A DNA stretch of 64,000 nucleotides from Lachnospiraceae bacterium (GCA_900770785.1 CAAGLJ010000071.1:11638-75637); one strand, 5' to 3'. Numbered from the stretch's first letter, positions 15,958 to 24,859 are shown. Translations and numbers: made by a program. The notes: generated by a model not told the origin, from the sequence alone.

Positions 15958-18582
15958 ATGAACTATAGACTAAAGCTCTTTATTAATTCGATTGTGGATA
16001 TGTACTCTGACATCATGGTGGTGGACCTGACGACAAGGCAGTGCAAGTATATTTATGTGGAAAATGGCATGGTTGAAGAGCTGGAAGTACCTTACAGCTG
16101 GGAAGAAGCCAAAGTTCTTCTGCTGAGTAATATTCATTCTGACGACAGGCAAAAGGTCCTGGATGCCTGGAATCAGCATATGACAGCGGAGGCCGAGCCG
16201 GACAGTGCTTTTGCCATTACCTACAGAAGTATGGCGGGAGAACGGGGAAGGGCTGCCAGCCAGTGGAAGATGAATATTGCTATCCAGGAAAGTAATGGGC
16301 GTAAGATTGCCATTATTTTCAGCAGAGACCATTCTATGGAAATGAAGGAAAAACTGCATTTGGGAGCAGAAGTTCACAAAGACCATCTGACCAGCCTTTA
16401 TAATCATTTTAAACTGAATGAAATGATCAATACGGAATATAGCAATATGGACTCCTGCGGTGTACTGTACTTTGATATTAACGATTTCAGAAGTATTAAG
16501 GAAGTATATGGAGAAAAGGAAGAAGAAGAGATACTTTCCCATATTGCAGAAAGTATCCATGTGCTGGAAAATCCCAAGGTATTGGCGTATCGCTATGATA
16601 AGGATGATTTTCTGGTTATTGCCAGGGATTACAGCAAGGACGCTTTCCGTAATCTGATTAATTTCTGGGTAGACAGATGGAAGAATCTTTGTGAAGGAAG
16701 GCCGGTTGAATATACGGTGGCTCTGGGAAATGCCTGGGATTGTGCACCGGTTTCCGTGCGGGAGCTGATTGCCAAGGCAGAGGGGCACATGTTCAGAAAC
16801 AAAAAGCTGATGAAGTCCGGAATTCCCATGGATTATTATCTTCAGGATGAAATCACGTCCTCCTACGGACTTTTTAGCGGCAGTCAGTTTTTTAAAACGG
16901 TAGACTATCGGCTGAAAAATGAGGCGAAGGATTATTGTCTGATCGCCATCGATATTGAACACTTTAAAGTGTACAATAAATGGTGGGGCAGAAAGGCCGG
17001 AGATGAATTCCTGGCCGATATTGCTACGGTATTGAAGGAGTACGAAGATAAGTATGATGGTGTGGCTTCTTACATAGGAGGAGATAACTTTGCCATATTG
17101 CTGCCGGCCAAACGGGAAATTCCCGATTCTCTTACCCAGACCCTTTCCCAGCTGGCAAATGAGAAGACCAGTAATGTGGGCTTTTTACCGGCTATTGGCG
17201 TTTATTGTACCAGTATGGGAAAAATGGATGCCATGATTATGTATGACCGTGCAACAGAAGCACAGGCCCACGTTTTTGGCAATTACGAAAAACGCTGCTG
17301 TGTTTATGAGGAAAGCATGACCAAGGAGGTAGAGCAGGAGCTGAATCTGATTATCGAGGCTAAGGAGGCTCTGGAAAGAAGGCAGTTTTTCCTGGTTTTG
17401 CAGCCCAAGTGTCGAATCAATACGGGAAAAATTGTAGGTGCGGAGGCTCTGGTTCGTTGGCGTCACCCTTCCAAGGGAATGATTAGCCCCGGAGCATTTA
17501 TTCCGGTATTGGAGAAAAATGGCTTTATTACGGATCTGGATTTATTCGTCTGGGAAGAGGTATGCAGAAAAATCAGGGGCTGGCAGGACGATGGCATTAA
17601 GCCTGTACCGATTTCCATCAACGTATCCCGAATGGATATGCTGTCTATTGATGTGGTAAGTGAACTGAACCGACTGGTGGAAAAATATAAGATTGGCAAG
17701 AAGTATGTTAAGGTGGAAATTACTGAGAGTGCCTATGTAGACGATGCAGATCAGGTTACGGAGACGGTTTGCAGGCTGCAGAAGGCAGGATTTACCCTGT
17801 TGATGGATGATTTTGGTTCCGGTTATTCTTCTTTAAATATGTTGAGAAATATCGTTGTGGATGTCATTAAGATTGACATGAAGTTTCTGGATATTGCCCA
17901 TGATGATATGCAAAAGGGACAGCAGATTTTAAAATCGGTTATTAATATGTCCAAGGACATGAATCTGCCCATTATTGTAGAAGGCGTAGAGACCAGAGAA
18001 CAGGCAGAATTTTTAGAAAAAATGAACGTTAAGTATGCCCAGGGCTATCTTTTTTATCGCCCTATGGAGGTGGATTCCTTTACTGAATTACTGACCGATG
18101 AGGATAAGGTGGATCATCAGGGAATTTACACCAACAAGATGGATTCCCAGCATTTTAACAAAATGGTGGAAGGTCTTTTGGAAGAAAAACAAAGGCAGGA
18201 AAAAAGATACAGGCTTTCCAATACTCCGGGAGGATTTTTCTCCTATTATGCGGCAGGAGACGGAAAGCTGATTTCGGCGGATAAAACGGTGGCCTATATA
18301 TTTGGCTGCCAAACGGTGGAAGAATTTAAGGAGTATGTGGGCAATACTTTCAAAGGCATGGTATATCCCGGGGACTGGGAGAGGATTGAACGGGAAATTA
18401 AGGAACAGATTGCCGAGTCGGACTGGAATATGGACTATGTGGAATACCGCATCATTCGCAAGGATGGCGCTGTCCGCTATCTTAAAGATTATGGACATCT
18501 TGAGGAAGGGGAAGGAAAAGGAGAAGATTATTTCCAGGTTTTCCTGTTAGACGTAACGGATGATCCCGAAAGTGATACGTAA
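15958..18582 (+). CDS. Cyclic-di-GMP signalling protein: two degenerate GGDEF domains, EAL domain, C-terminal PAS
   Basis: 874 residues, no membrane helix. A PAS-like N-terminal region is followed by a first GGDEF-type fold (DHLTSLYNHFKLNEMI) whose signature is lost (YDKDDF near residue 211). A second GGDEF-type fold has GGDNF near 372. The EAL domain starts near 470, with EALVRWRHP (~495), ITESAY, DDFGSGYSS (~616), KIDMKF, EGVET and AQGYLFYRP, so the metal and catalytic residues look intact. A PAS domain covers ~735-870 (FFSYYAAGDGKLISADKTV). It is predicted to degrade c-di-GMP, with the dead GGDEF modules perhaps sensing GTP. The 3' end overlaps azlC by 23 nt. Confidence 0.92.
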   Translation: MNYRLKLFINSIVDMYSDIMVVDLTTRQCKYIYVENGMVEELEVPYSWEEAKVLLLSNIHSDDRQKVLDAWNQHMTAEAEPDSAFAITYRSMAGERGRAASQWKMNIAIQESNGRKIAIIFSRDHSMEMKEKLHLGAEVHKDHLTSLYNHFKLNEMINTEYSNMDSCGVLYFDINDFRSIKEVYGEKEEEEILSHIAESIHVLENPKVLAYRYDKDDFLVIARDYSKDAFRNLINFWVDRWKNLCEGRPVEYTVALGNAWDCAPVSVRELIAKAEGHMFRNKKLMKSGIPMDYYLQDEITSSYGLFSGSQFFKTVDYRLKNEAKDYCLIAIDIEHFKVYNKWWGRKAGDEFLADIATVLKEYEDKYDGVASYIGGDNFAILLPAKREIPDSLTQTLSQLANEKTSNVGFLPAIGVYCTSMGKMDAMIMYDRATEAQAHVFGNYEKRCCVYEESMTKEVEQELNLIIEAKEALERRQFFLVLQPKCRINTGKIVGAEALVRWRHPSKGMISPGAFIPVLEKNGFITDLDLFVWEEVCRKIRGWQDDGIKPVPISINVSRMDMLSIDVVSELNRLVEKYKIGKKYVKVEITESAYVDDADQVTETVCRLQKAGFTLLMDDFGSGYSSLNMLRNIVVDVIKIDMKFLDIAHDDMQKGQQILKSVINMSKDMNLPIIVEGVETREQAEFLEKMNVKYAQGYLFYRPMEVDSFTELLTDEDKVDHQGIYTNKMDSQHFNKMVEGLLEEKQRQEKRYRLSNTPGGFFSYYAAGDGKLISADKTVAYIFGCQTVEEFKEYVGNTFKGMVYPGDWERIEREIKEQIAESDWNMDYVEYRIIRKDGAVRYLKDYGHLEEGEGKGEDYFQVFLLDVTDDPESDT

Positions 18583-19261
18583 AAAGTTTTTTTCAAAGAA
18601 AATACTGTTTAAAGCCTTCAGGGATACCATTCCGGTAATGACCGGCTATCTGGTATTGAGTATGGGCTTTGGTATTTTACTGAAGACAAAGGGCTATGGA
18701 GGCTGGTGGGCTTTAGGGATGAGTCTTTTCATTTATGCCGGCAGTATGCAGTATTTGACCATTGACCTGCTGTCTGGAGGTGCATCTTTGGTGGCTGCGG
18801 CGTTGACTGCACTTTTGGTCAATGCCCGCCATCTTTTCTATGGGATTTCCATGGTTGACCAATACAAAGACACAGGGAAAAAGAAGCCGTATCTGATTTT
18901 TGCCCTTACCGACGAAACCTATTCCCTGCTTTGCGGGAAAAAAGAGGGAAGCAAAAAGGAACAGGCAGAGTATTTTTTTCTGGTTTCTTTCTTGAACCAG
19001 ATATACTGGGTCATGGGAAGTCTGGCTGGTTCTCTGCTGCAGGGCATCCTTCCCTTTAATACAGAGGGGATTGATTTTGCCCTGACGGCTCTGTTTGTCA
19101 CCATCTTTGTAGAGCAGTGGCTGACAGCCGGAGAGCATAGGCAGGCAATTCTGGGAGTAGGAGTATCGGCGGTTTGTCTGCTGGTTTTCGGGCCAGAGGG
19201 ATTTTTGATTCCTTCCATGCTGGGGATTACGCTGGGCCTTCTGGGTATGCAAAGGATTTGA
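18560..19261 (+). CDS. azlC: Branched-chain amino acid exporter, large subunit AzlC
   Basis: A 233-residue membrane protein of the AzlC family. The core signature is FRDTIPVMTGYLVLSMGFGILL, then YAGSMQYLTIDLL and ALLVNARHLFYGISM. With AzlD it exports branched-chain amino acids or related compounds. The start ATG at 18560 lies inside the end of the preceding gene; no strong ribosome site precedes it, so translation may depend on that of the upstream gene. AzlD follows at once. Confidence 0.95.
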   Translation: MIPKVIRKKFFSKKILFKAFRDTIPVMTGYLVLSMGFGILLKTKGYGGWWALGMSLFIYAGSMQYLTIDLLSGGASLVAAALTALLVNARHLFYGISMVDQYKDTGKKKPYLIFALTDETYSLLCGKKEGSKKEQAEYFFLVSFLNQIYWVMGSLAGSLLQGILPFNTEGIDFALTALFVTIFVEQWLTAGEHRQAILGVGVSAVCLLVFGPEGFLIPSMLGITLGLLGMQRI

Positions 19262-19292
19262 GATGACCAGGAGTGGTATCATGGAGGTTGGG

Positions 19293-19622
19293 ATGAACAG
19301 TAATGTACATGGGATACTTTTGGTAGCCACCGTGGCGGGAGTAACTGCCTTGCTCAGATTTCTTCCCTTCTGGCTTTTCGGAGAGGGCAGGAAGACACCG
19401 CGGGTGATCAGTTACCTGGGGAGAGTGCTGCCCTATTCCATTATGGGTATGCTGGTGGTATATTGTTTGAGAGACGTTTCTTTTTTACGCTCCCCCTATG
19501 GGCTTCCCCAGCTTCTGGCAGTGGGACTGGTAGTTCTTTTGCATTGCTGGAAGAGGAATACACTGCTTAGTATTCTGGGAGGAACGTTTCTGTATATGAT
19601 TTTGGTTCAGAGAGTATTTTAG
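19293..19622 (+). CDS. azlD: Branched-chain amino acid exporter, small subunit AzlD
   Basis: About 109 residues, four hydrophobic segments, with the AzlD pattern VTALLRFLPFWLFGEGRKTPRVI cut across residues ~14-37 and YLGRVLPYSIMGMLVVY. It pairs with AzlC. ATG 19293 has GGAGG 5 nt upstream; an in-frame ATG at 19281 lies directly before that ribosome site, after a short ACCA/TGGT hairpin (19266-19277), the same start layout seen elsewhere in the window. Confidence 0.9.
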   Translation: MNSNVHGILLVATVAGVTALLRFLPFWLFGEGRKTPRVISYLGRVLPYSIMGMLVVYCLRDVSFLRSPYGLPQLLAVGLVVLLHCWKRNTLLSILGGTFLYMILVQRVF

Positions 19623-19694
19623 CTGTTTTCCGACTTTTTCGGTTTCACAGCGATAGAATATATGATTATTAATGAGTGAAAGAGAGGATAGAAA

Positions 19695-21065
19695 ATGGCA
19701 AATAAAACCATTCCCTACAAAATTTATCTGGAGGAGCATGAGATGCCCAGACAGTGGTATAATGTGCGGGCGGATATGAAAAAGAAACCGTCGCCTTTAT
19801 TAAATCCGGGCACATTACAGCTGGTAACGGAGGAAGAACTGGCTCAGGTTTTCTGCCATGAGCTGGTAAAGCAGGAACTGGATGAGGATACTCCTTACTT
19901 TGATATTCCGGAGGAAATCATTAATTTTTACCGGATGTACCGTCCTTCACCGCTGGTAAGAGCTTATTGTCTGGAAGAAAAATTGCAGACCCCTGCTCAT
20001 ATTTACTATAAATTTGAGGGAAATAATACTTCCGGAAGTCATAAGCTGAATTCGGCTATTGCACAGGCCTATTATGCCAAAAAGGAAGGCCTTAAAGGTG
20101 TTACTACGGAAACGGGAGCCGGACAGTGGGGTACAGCCCTTTCCATGGCCTGCTCCTATTTTGATTTGGACTGCCAGGTATACATGGTAAAATGCTCCTA
20201 TGAGCAGAAGCCCTTCCGCCGGGAGGTAATGCGTACCTATGGGGCAAAGGTGACTCCTTCCCCTTCTATGGATACACAGATTGGACGTAAAATTAATGAA
20301 GAGTTTCCGGGGACTACAGGAAGCCTGGGATGTGCTATTTCCGAAGCGGTAGAAGCAGCCACCAGTCAGGAGGGCTATCGCTATGTACTGGGTTCCGTAT
20401 TGGCACAGGTTCTTTTACATCAGTCCGTAATCGGCCTGGAAACCAGGATAGCTTTGAATAAATATGGGATTAAGCCGGATATGATTATCGGATGTGCGGG
20501 CGGCGGCTCCAATCTGGGAGGTTTGATTTCTCCTTTTGCAGGGGAAATGCTCAGAGGTGAAGCAAAATACCAGCTGATAGCAGTAGAGCCTGCTTCCTGT
20601 CCTTCCTTGACCCGTGGTGCATATGCTTACGATTTCTGTGATACCGGTAAAGTATGTCCCTTGCAGAAGATGTACACTCTGGGCAGCAGCTTTATTCCTT
20701 CTGCCAGCCATGCAGGGGGACTTCGCTACCATGGTATGAGCTCCATCGTTTCCGAGTTGTATGACCAGGGCCTGCTGGAAGCAAGAAGTGTAGAGCAGAC
20801 CGCTGTATTCGAGGCGGCTCAGACCTTTGCCAGAATTGAAGGTATTTTACCTGCTCCGGAAAGCAGCCATGCTATCAGAGTAGCCATCGATGAAGCACTT
20901 AAGTGTAAGGAAACTGGAGAACAGAAAAATATTGTATTTGGTCTTACCGGAACCGGGTATTTTGATATGTATGCATATCAGAGCTTCAATGACGGTACTA
21001 TGGGAGACTATATTCCTACAGATGAAGAAATCGCACAGTCCTTGAAAAAGCTGCCTGTAGTATAG
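19695..21065 (+). CDS. TrpB2-type tryptophan synthase beta-like PLP enzyme
   Basis: 456 residues, longer than ordinary TrpB (~400) and with the insertions of the TrpB2 class. It has PSPLVRAYCLEEKLQTPAHIYYKFEGN, the PLP lysine in NTSGSHKLNSA, GAGQWGTAL, and the phosphate-binding loop GCAGGGSNLGGL. TrpB2 enzymes make tryptophan from indole and serine but do not form the usual complex with TrpA; no trpA or other trp gene is here, which suggests indole salvage or another beta-replacement. ATG 19695 follows a GAGAGGA ribosome site. It appears to be a single-gene unit after azlD. Confidence 0.93.
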   Translation: MANKTIPYKIYLEEHEMPRQWYNVRADMKKKPSPLLNPGTLQLVTEEELAQVFCHELVKQELDEDTPYFDIPEEIINFYRMYRPSPLVRAYCLEEKLQTPAHIYYKFEGNNTSGSHKLNSAIAQAYYAKKEGLKGVTTETGAGQWGTALSMACSYFDLDCQVYMVKCSYEQKPFRREVMRTYGAKVTPSPSMDTQIGRKINEEFPGTTGSLGCAISEAVEAATSQEGYRYVLGSVLAQVLLHQSVIGLETRIALNKYGIKPDMIIGCAGGGSNLGGLISPFAGEMLRGEAKYQLIAVEPASCPSLTRGAYAYDFCDTGKVCPLQKMYTLGSSFIPSASHAGGLRYHGMSSIVSELYDQGLLEARSVEQTAVFEAAQTFARIEGILPAPESSHAIRVAIDEALKCKETGEQKNIVFGLTGTGYFDMYAYQSFNDGTMGDYIPTDEEIAQSLKKLPVV

Positions 21066-21097
21066 ATACTGGATGTAGAGGAGTTGGGCTGATGATA

Positions 21098-21141
21098 AAC
21101 AGGGGGAGGCTCGCACAGGTGGGCTTCCTCCTCTTTCTATT
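21098..21141 (+). terminator. Probable terminator after the TrpB2 gene
   Basis: A G-rich arm (AGGGGGAGGC) faces a C/T-rich arm (GCTTCCTCCTCT) with some G-U pairs across a 14-nt loop, then TTTC. Imperfect but well placed, 33 nt after the stop codon. Confidence 0.5.
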
Positions 21142-21198
21142 GGGGCAGTTTCTGCTTTGAAAATGATTTCTAAGACTTTAATAATAGTACACAATACG

Positions 21199-21384
21199 AA
21201 TAGTTACGATAATTTGAATAAAAAATCAGAAAAACTACTTGCAAAATCGGAAAAATATGTTATTATATTAATAACAGTAATAGTTACTATTTTTGATAAA
21301 GATTTTGTTTAAGAAAAAAATTAAAGTACATAATGAAAACAGAGAGACTATTCATAGCCGGACCCAAATATCTTTGGCTATGAA
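21199..21384 (+). promoter_or_regulatory. Promoter, palindromic operator and 5' hairpin of the rubredoxin gene
   Basis: The 345-nt gap before the gene holds a promoter (TTGCAA 21239-21244, TATTAT 21261-21266). A palindrome AATAGTTACTATT lies at 21279-21291, just downstream of the -10, with a half-matching copy AATAGTTACGAT at 21199. A hairpin with arms TTCATAGCC (21351-21359) and GGCTATGAA (21376-21384) lies in the leader 17 nt before the ribosome site. The palindrome fits a repressor site; the regulator is unknown. Confidence 0.6.
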
Positions 21385-21416
21385 GGAATAAAAATTAAAA
21401 AAAGGAGCATATGAGT

Positions 21417-22034
21417 ATGAATGAGAAAGCGTTATTTCAATTAACCTATGGATTATATGTCCTGACAGCAGCAAAGGATGGCAGGCAGAACGGCTGTATT
21501 ATTAATACGGCAGGTCAGGTGACCAATACGCCTAACCGAATTCAGATTGCAGTAAATAAAGCTAATTATACCCATGATATGATTAAGGAAACAGGAGTAT
21601 TTAACGTTTCCATGATTAGTCAGAAGGCAAGTTTTGAGCTGTTTAAGAGATTTGGTTTCCAGTCAGGTAAGGATGTAGATAAGTTTGCAGGCTTTGAAGG
21701 ATATGCTGTAGGGGAAAACGGAGTAAATTATATTACGGATGGCTGTAATGGATATATTTCAGTCAAGGTAGAGCAGACGCTGGATTTGGGTACTCATACC
21801 CTGTTTATTGGTCTGGTAACCGATATGGATGTGCTGAGTGATGTTCCTTCTACAACCTACGGCTATTATCAGGATAATATTAAACCCAAGCCACAGGCAC
21901 CTAAAGGTGAGGGCAAGCCGGTATGGATTTGTAAGGTCTGTGGCTATGTTTACGAAGGCGAGAATCTTCCGGCAGATTATGTATGTCCTCTTTGCAAGCA
22001 TCCGGCATCTGATTTTGAAAAGGGAGTACGATAA
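21417..22034 (+). CDS. hrb: High-molecular-weight rubredoxin (flavin reductase-rubredoxin fusion)
   Basis: About 205 residues. Residues 1-155 are a flavoredoxin-type FMN-binding domain (NGCIINTAGQVTNTPNRIQIAVNK, FNVSMIS). Residues ~165-205 are a rubredoxin with two iron-binding pairs, CKVCGYVYEG and CPLCKHP. In acetogens and clostridia such proteins pass electrons to flavodiiron proteins for oxygen or NO detoxification. ATG 21417 is chosen because it lies 9 nt after AAAGGAG; ATG 21411 is only 3 nt away. It has its own promoter and palindromic operator, consistent with stress control. No flavodiiron protein gene is in the window. Confidence 0.93.
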   Translation: MNEKALFQLTYGLYVLTAAKDGRQNGCIINTAGQVTNTPNRIQIAVNKANYTHDMIKETGVFNVSMISQKASFELFKRFGFQSGKDVDKFAGFEGYAVGENGVNYITDGCNGYISVKVEQTLDLGTHTLFIGLVTDMDVLSDVPSTTYGYYQDNIKPKPQAPKGEGKPVWICKVCGYVYEGENLPADYVCPLCKHPASDFEKGVR

Positions 22035-22141
22035 GTTTCAGGTCAGGGTTGCAGAATAGAGAGGAAGAATTTTTTTAAAGTACGGTAGGTATGTTTTGTT
22101 AAATCAGCCAATGAGAAGGTAATTGATATAGAGGGAAAGGT

Positions 22142-22176
22142 AAGGCACAGCTTGTTTAGGGCTGTGCCTTCCTTTT
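22142..22176 (+). terminator. Terminator after hrb
   Basis: AAGGCACAGC (22142-22151) pairs perfectly with GCTGTGCCTT (22161-22170), followed by CCTTTTTG. The loop and right arm sequence is repeated 24 nt further on. Confidence 0.8.
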
Positions 22177-22245
22177 TGTTTAGGGCTGTGATATGATATT
22201 TTTATTAAAAAAATGTAGCTGCAGAGGTATCAAACAGTTGTAAAG

Positions 22246-22280
22246 GCTGCCAAAGCAGCAGAATGAGAGGAAAAGGGAAG
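22246..22280 (+). promoter_or_regulatory. Hairpin-AUG-SD start element before tmk
   Basis: Hairpin GCTGC-CAAA-GCAGC (22246-22259) is followed by AGA and ATGAGAGG, almost the same as before sigF. Here the downstream start is TTG 22281, 18 nt after the AUG at 22263 and in frame. Confidence 0.5.
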
Positions 22281-22904
22281 TTGAGAAAAGGATTGTTTCT
22301 GGCCTTTGAAGGAATAGATGGAAGTGGAAAAAGTACGCAGATTCGGCTTCTTAATGACAGACTGCTGAAGGAAGGGTGTCGGGTATATCAGACCTGCGAA
22401 CCCTCAGGGGGGCCCATCGGCTCCCAGATTCGCCAGATTCTTACCGGCCGAATGAAGGCAGACAGCCGCGTCATAGCAGCTTTATTTGCTGCGGACAGAC
22501 TGGATCATCTGCTAAATGACATCAATGGTATGGCAGCCAGGATAGAAGAAGGAATAACGGTATTGACGGATCGCTACTATTTTTCCTCTTATGCTTACCA
22601 TAGTGTGGATGTCCCAATGGACTGGGTTATTGCAGCCAATGAAGAAAGCAGAAAGGTGCTGAAGCCGGATTTGAACATTTTTATCGATATTGATGCAGAT
22701 ACGGCTATGGAACGGATTACCCGTAATCGCTTTTTGCAGGAATTATTTGAGAAGAAATCTCTTTTGGAAAAAATAAGGGCTAACTATTTAAAGGCCTTTG
22801 AACTGTTTAAGGACAGCGAAAAGGTGCTGGTTGTGGATGGAAAGAAAAATCCCAAAGAGATTGCAGAAGTAATCTGGAATGAGGTAAAAAGGCTCAATGA
22901 ATAG
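22281..22904 (+). CDS. tmk: Thymidylate kinase
   Basis: About 207 residues; phosphorylates dTMP to dTDP. The P-loop is FEGIDGSGKSTQ near the N-terminus. The DR[YH] motif appears as VLTDRYYFSSYAYHS, and the lid region is MERITRNRFLQE. TTG 22281 gives the usual start (MRKGLFLAFEGIDG) and the best ribosome-site spacing; ATG 22263 would add MRGKGK. The lid lacks the extra arginines of E. coli-type enzymes. The 3' end overlaps alkD by 8 nt. Genes usually beside tmk (holB, yaaQ) are absent. Confidence 0.9.
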   Translation: MRKGLFLAFEGIDGSGKSTQIRLLNDRLLKEGCRVYQTCEPSGGPIGSQIRQILTGRMKADSRVIAALFAADRLDHLLNDINGMAARIEEGITVLTDRYYFSSYAYHSVDVPMDWVIAANEESRKVLKPDLNIFIDIDADTAMERITRNRFLQELFEKKSLLEKIRANYLKAFELFKDSEKVLVVDGKKNPKEIAEVIWNEVKRLNE

Positions 22905-23589
22905 AATGGACAATATTCGCAGGCAGCTGCTGGATATGGCGGATCTGGCTTACAAAGACTTCCAGTCCAAATTGATTCCTACCGTTGCCCCCGGGCTGAT
23001 TATCGGTATCAGGACACCAGTATTGCGTAAATATGCCAAAGCCCTGGCAAAACAGCCGGAAAGAGAAGAGTTTTTAGGCAGTCTGCCCCATGTTTATTAT
23101 GAGGAAAACAATCTTCATGGCTTTCTTTTGGAAACTCTTAAGGATTACGAAGGATGTATACAGGAATTGAACCGCTTCCTTCCCTTTGTGGATAACTGGG
23201 CTACCTGTGATATGATGAGCATCAGGGTATTGAAGGCAAAACCGGACAAGACGCTGGGGAGGGCCAGAGAATGGATAGACAGCAGCCATACTTATGTATG
23301 CCGTTTTGGGATTAAAGTACTGATGGATTCCTACCTGGAGGAACATTTTTCGGAAGAGATACCAGAACTTGTGGCGGGAGTCTGCTCAGAGGAATATTAC
23401 GTCAAAATGATGCAGGCCTGGTTTTTTGCCACAGCCCTGGCAAAGCAGTATGAAGCGGTTTTCCCCTATTTGCAAAGAAAGAGATTGCCCTCATGGGTAC
23501 ATAATAAAACGATTCAAAAGGCCAGAGAAAGCCATAGAATATCACCTGAACAGAAGGAGGAGCTGAAGGCTTTAAAGGTGAAGCTGTAA
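22897..23589 (+). CDS. DNA alkylation repair protein (AlkD-like HEAT-repeat glycosylase)
   Basis: 230 residues, all helical, with the AlkD family pattern: GIRTPVLRKYAKALAKQ, then LPHVYYEENNLHGFLLE and the substrate-site helix FLPFVDNWATCDMMS, where the Asp/Trp of VDNW matches the conserved residues that hold the alkylated base. These enzymes excise cationic N3- or N7-alkylpurines without flipping the base. It overlaps tmk and so is probably co-expressed. Start ATG 22897; ATG 22906 is possible. Confidence 0.93.
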   Translation: MNRMDNIRRQLLDMADLAYKDFQSKLIPTVAPGLIIGIRTPVLRKYAKALAKQPEREEFLGSLPHVYYEENNLHGFLLETLKDYEGCIQELNRFLPFVDNWATCDMMSIRVLKAKPDKTLGRAREWIDSSHTYVCRFGIKVLMDSYLEEHFSEEIPELVAGVCSEEYYVKMMQAWFFATALAKQYEAVFPYLQRKRLPSWVHNKTIQKARESHRISPEQKEELKALKVKL

Positions 23590-23633
23590 ACCGGTATATT
23601 TTTCTCTTTTTTTCCCATACTAAATCCAAAAAG

Positions 23634-23691
23634 CTGCCAAAGGCAGTCCCCACACAGCTGTGGAGCTTTCGGCAGAGGAAAGGTGGAAAGT
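23634..23691 (+). promoter_or_regulatory. Two hairpins and ribosome site before spoVAD
   Basis: CTGCC-AAA-GGCAG (23634-23646) and CCACA-CAGC-TGTGG (23650-23663) lie in front of GAGGAAAGGTGG and the start at 23692. They are too weak in T runs to be a clear terminator and may shape access to the ribosome site. Confidence 0.45.
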
Positions 23692-24726
23692 ATGAAAGAA
23701 AAGGGAAACAGAATTGTAGGAAAACAGAGCATGGAATTTGGCACTCCTGTAATCCTGGCCTGCAGTGCTTCTATTGTAGGAAAAAAAGAGGGAGAAGGCC
23801 CTTTGGGACAACTCTTTGACCAGGTGGGAGATGAGGATATGTTCGGAGCCAAAACCTGGGAGGAGGCAGAAAGTACTCTGCAAAAGGAGGCGGTAGCACT
23901 TTGCCTGCAAAAGAGCGGTATTGCCCTGAAGGACATCCGCTATTTATTTGCCGGTGACTTACTTGGTCAATCTATTGCTTCCAGCTTTGGACTGGCTCAA
24001 TATGAGACCCCTCTGTTTGGCCTTTACGGAGCCTGCTCTACCAGCGGTTTATCCATTACCTTAGGCTCAATTACCATAGCAGGAGGGCTGGCAGACAAGG
24101 TAATGTGTGTTACCTCCAGCCATTTTGCCAGTGCAGAAAAGGAGTTTCGCTATCCTTTGGAATATGGAAATCAAAGACCTCTGTCTGCCTCCTGGACGGT
24201 TACAGGAGGAGGAGCATTTTTACTGTCTGCACAGAAGGGACAGAAGGACAGGGCACAGATTATGGGTGTGACTCCGGGAAAAATCGTTGACTACGGATTG
24301 AAAGATTCCATGAATATGGGGGCATGTATGGCACCTGCTGCCTGTGATACAATTTACCGGCACTTACAGGATTTTGGGCGAAAACCGGAAGATTATGACA
24401 AGATTGTCACTGGAGATCTGGGCTATGTAGGACAGCAGGCTTTACTTGACCTGCTTGGTCAGAAAGGAATTGAACTGGGTGACAGGCATATGGACTGTGG
24501 AATTGAGATGTTTGATCAGGACACTCAGGATACCCATGCAGGGGGAAGCGGCTGCGGCTGTGCAGCTACAGTACTGTCGGCCTATCTGTTGAAGCAGTTG
24601 GAGGAAGGAAGCTGGAAGAGGATTCTTTTCGTTCCCACTGGTGCCCTGCTCAGTAAAGTAAGCTTTAATGAAGGAAATACGGTGCCCGGCATTGCACATG
24701 GGGTAGTGATTGAGCGGATAGAGTAG
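23692..24726 (+). CDS. spoVAD: Stage V sporulation protein AD
   Basis: About 344 residues with a thiolase/ketoacyl-synthase-like fold. LYGACSTSGLSITLGSI is the nucleophile-elbow region, with TSSHFASAEKEFRYPLEYGNQRP and DTHAGGSGCGC following; all are SpoVAD signatures. It is the dipicolinate-binding subunit of the SpoVA channel. ATG 23692 follows AGGAAAGG; GTG 23683 is also in frame. In most spore formers it directly follows spoVAC, but here about 9 kb of other genes lies between. Confidence 0.96.
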   Translation: MKEKGNRIVGKQSMEFGTPVILACSASIVGKKEGEGPLGQLFDQVGDEDMFGAKTWEEAESTLQKEAVALCLQKSGIALKDIRYLFAGDLLGQSIASSFGLAQYETPLFGLYGACSTSGLSITLGSITIAGGLADKVMCVTSSHFASAEKEFRYPLEYGNQRPLSASWTVTGGGAFLLSAQKGQKDRAQIMGVTPGKIVDYGLKDSMNMGACMAPAACDTIYRHLQDFGRKPEDYDKIVTGDLGYVGQQALLDLLGQKGIELGDRHMDCGIEMFDQDTQDTHAGGSGCGCAATVLSAYLLKQLEEGSWKRILFVPTGALLSKVSFNEGNTVPGIAHGVVIERIE

Positions 24727-24754
24727 AGTAAGGCAAAAGCAGAGGCATCAAAAT

Positions 24755-24829
24755 AAATATGAGAACCGTTCCCAGTTCTGTTGACAAGCAGCTGATGCTG
24801 TGCTAGAATTAGGAACGGTTCTCATATTT
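24755..24829 (+). promoter_or_regulatory. Promoter of the zinc operon flanked by two Fur/Zur-type boxes
   Basis: The promoter is TTGACA (24781-24786), 17 bp, TAGAAT (24804-24809). Perfect 18-bp inverted arms flank it at 24755-24772 and 24812-24829. Each arm holds a 7-1-7 near-palindrome of the type TGAGAAC-N-GTTCCCA, the geometry of Fur-family operators. One box is upstream of the -35 and one over the start point, so a bound repressor would block transcription of zur-znuACB when zinc is ample. Confidence 0.8.
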
Positions 24830-24859
24830 TATATATTTATTTTATTTCAAAAGGAGATA

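Noticed and set aside
24800..24859. An earlier in-frame start for the zinc regulator
   Set aside because: It lies in the -10 region of the promoter, before transcription would start.
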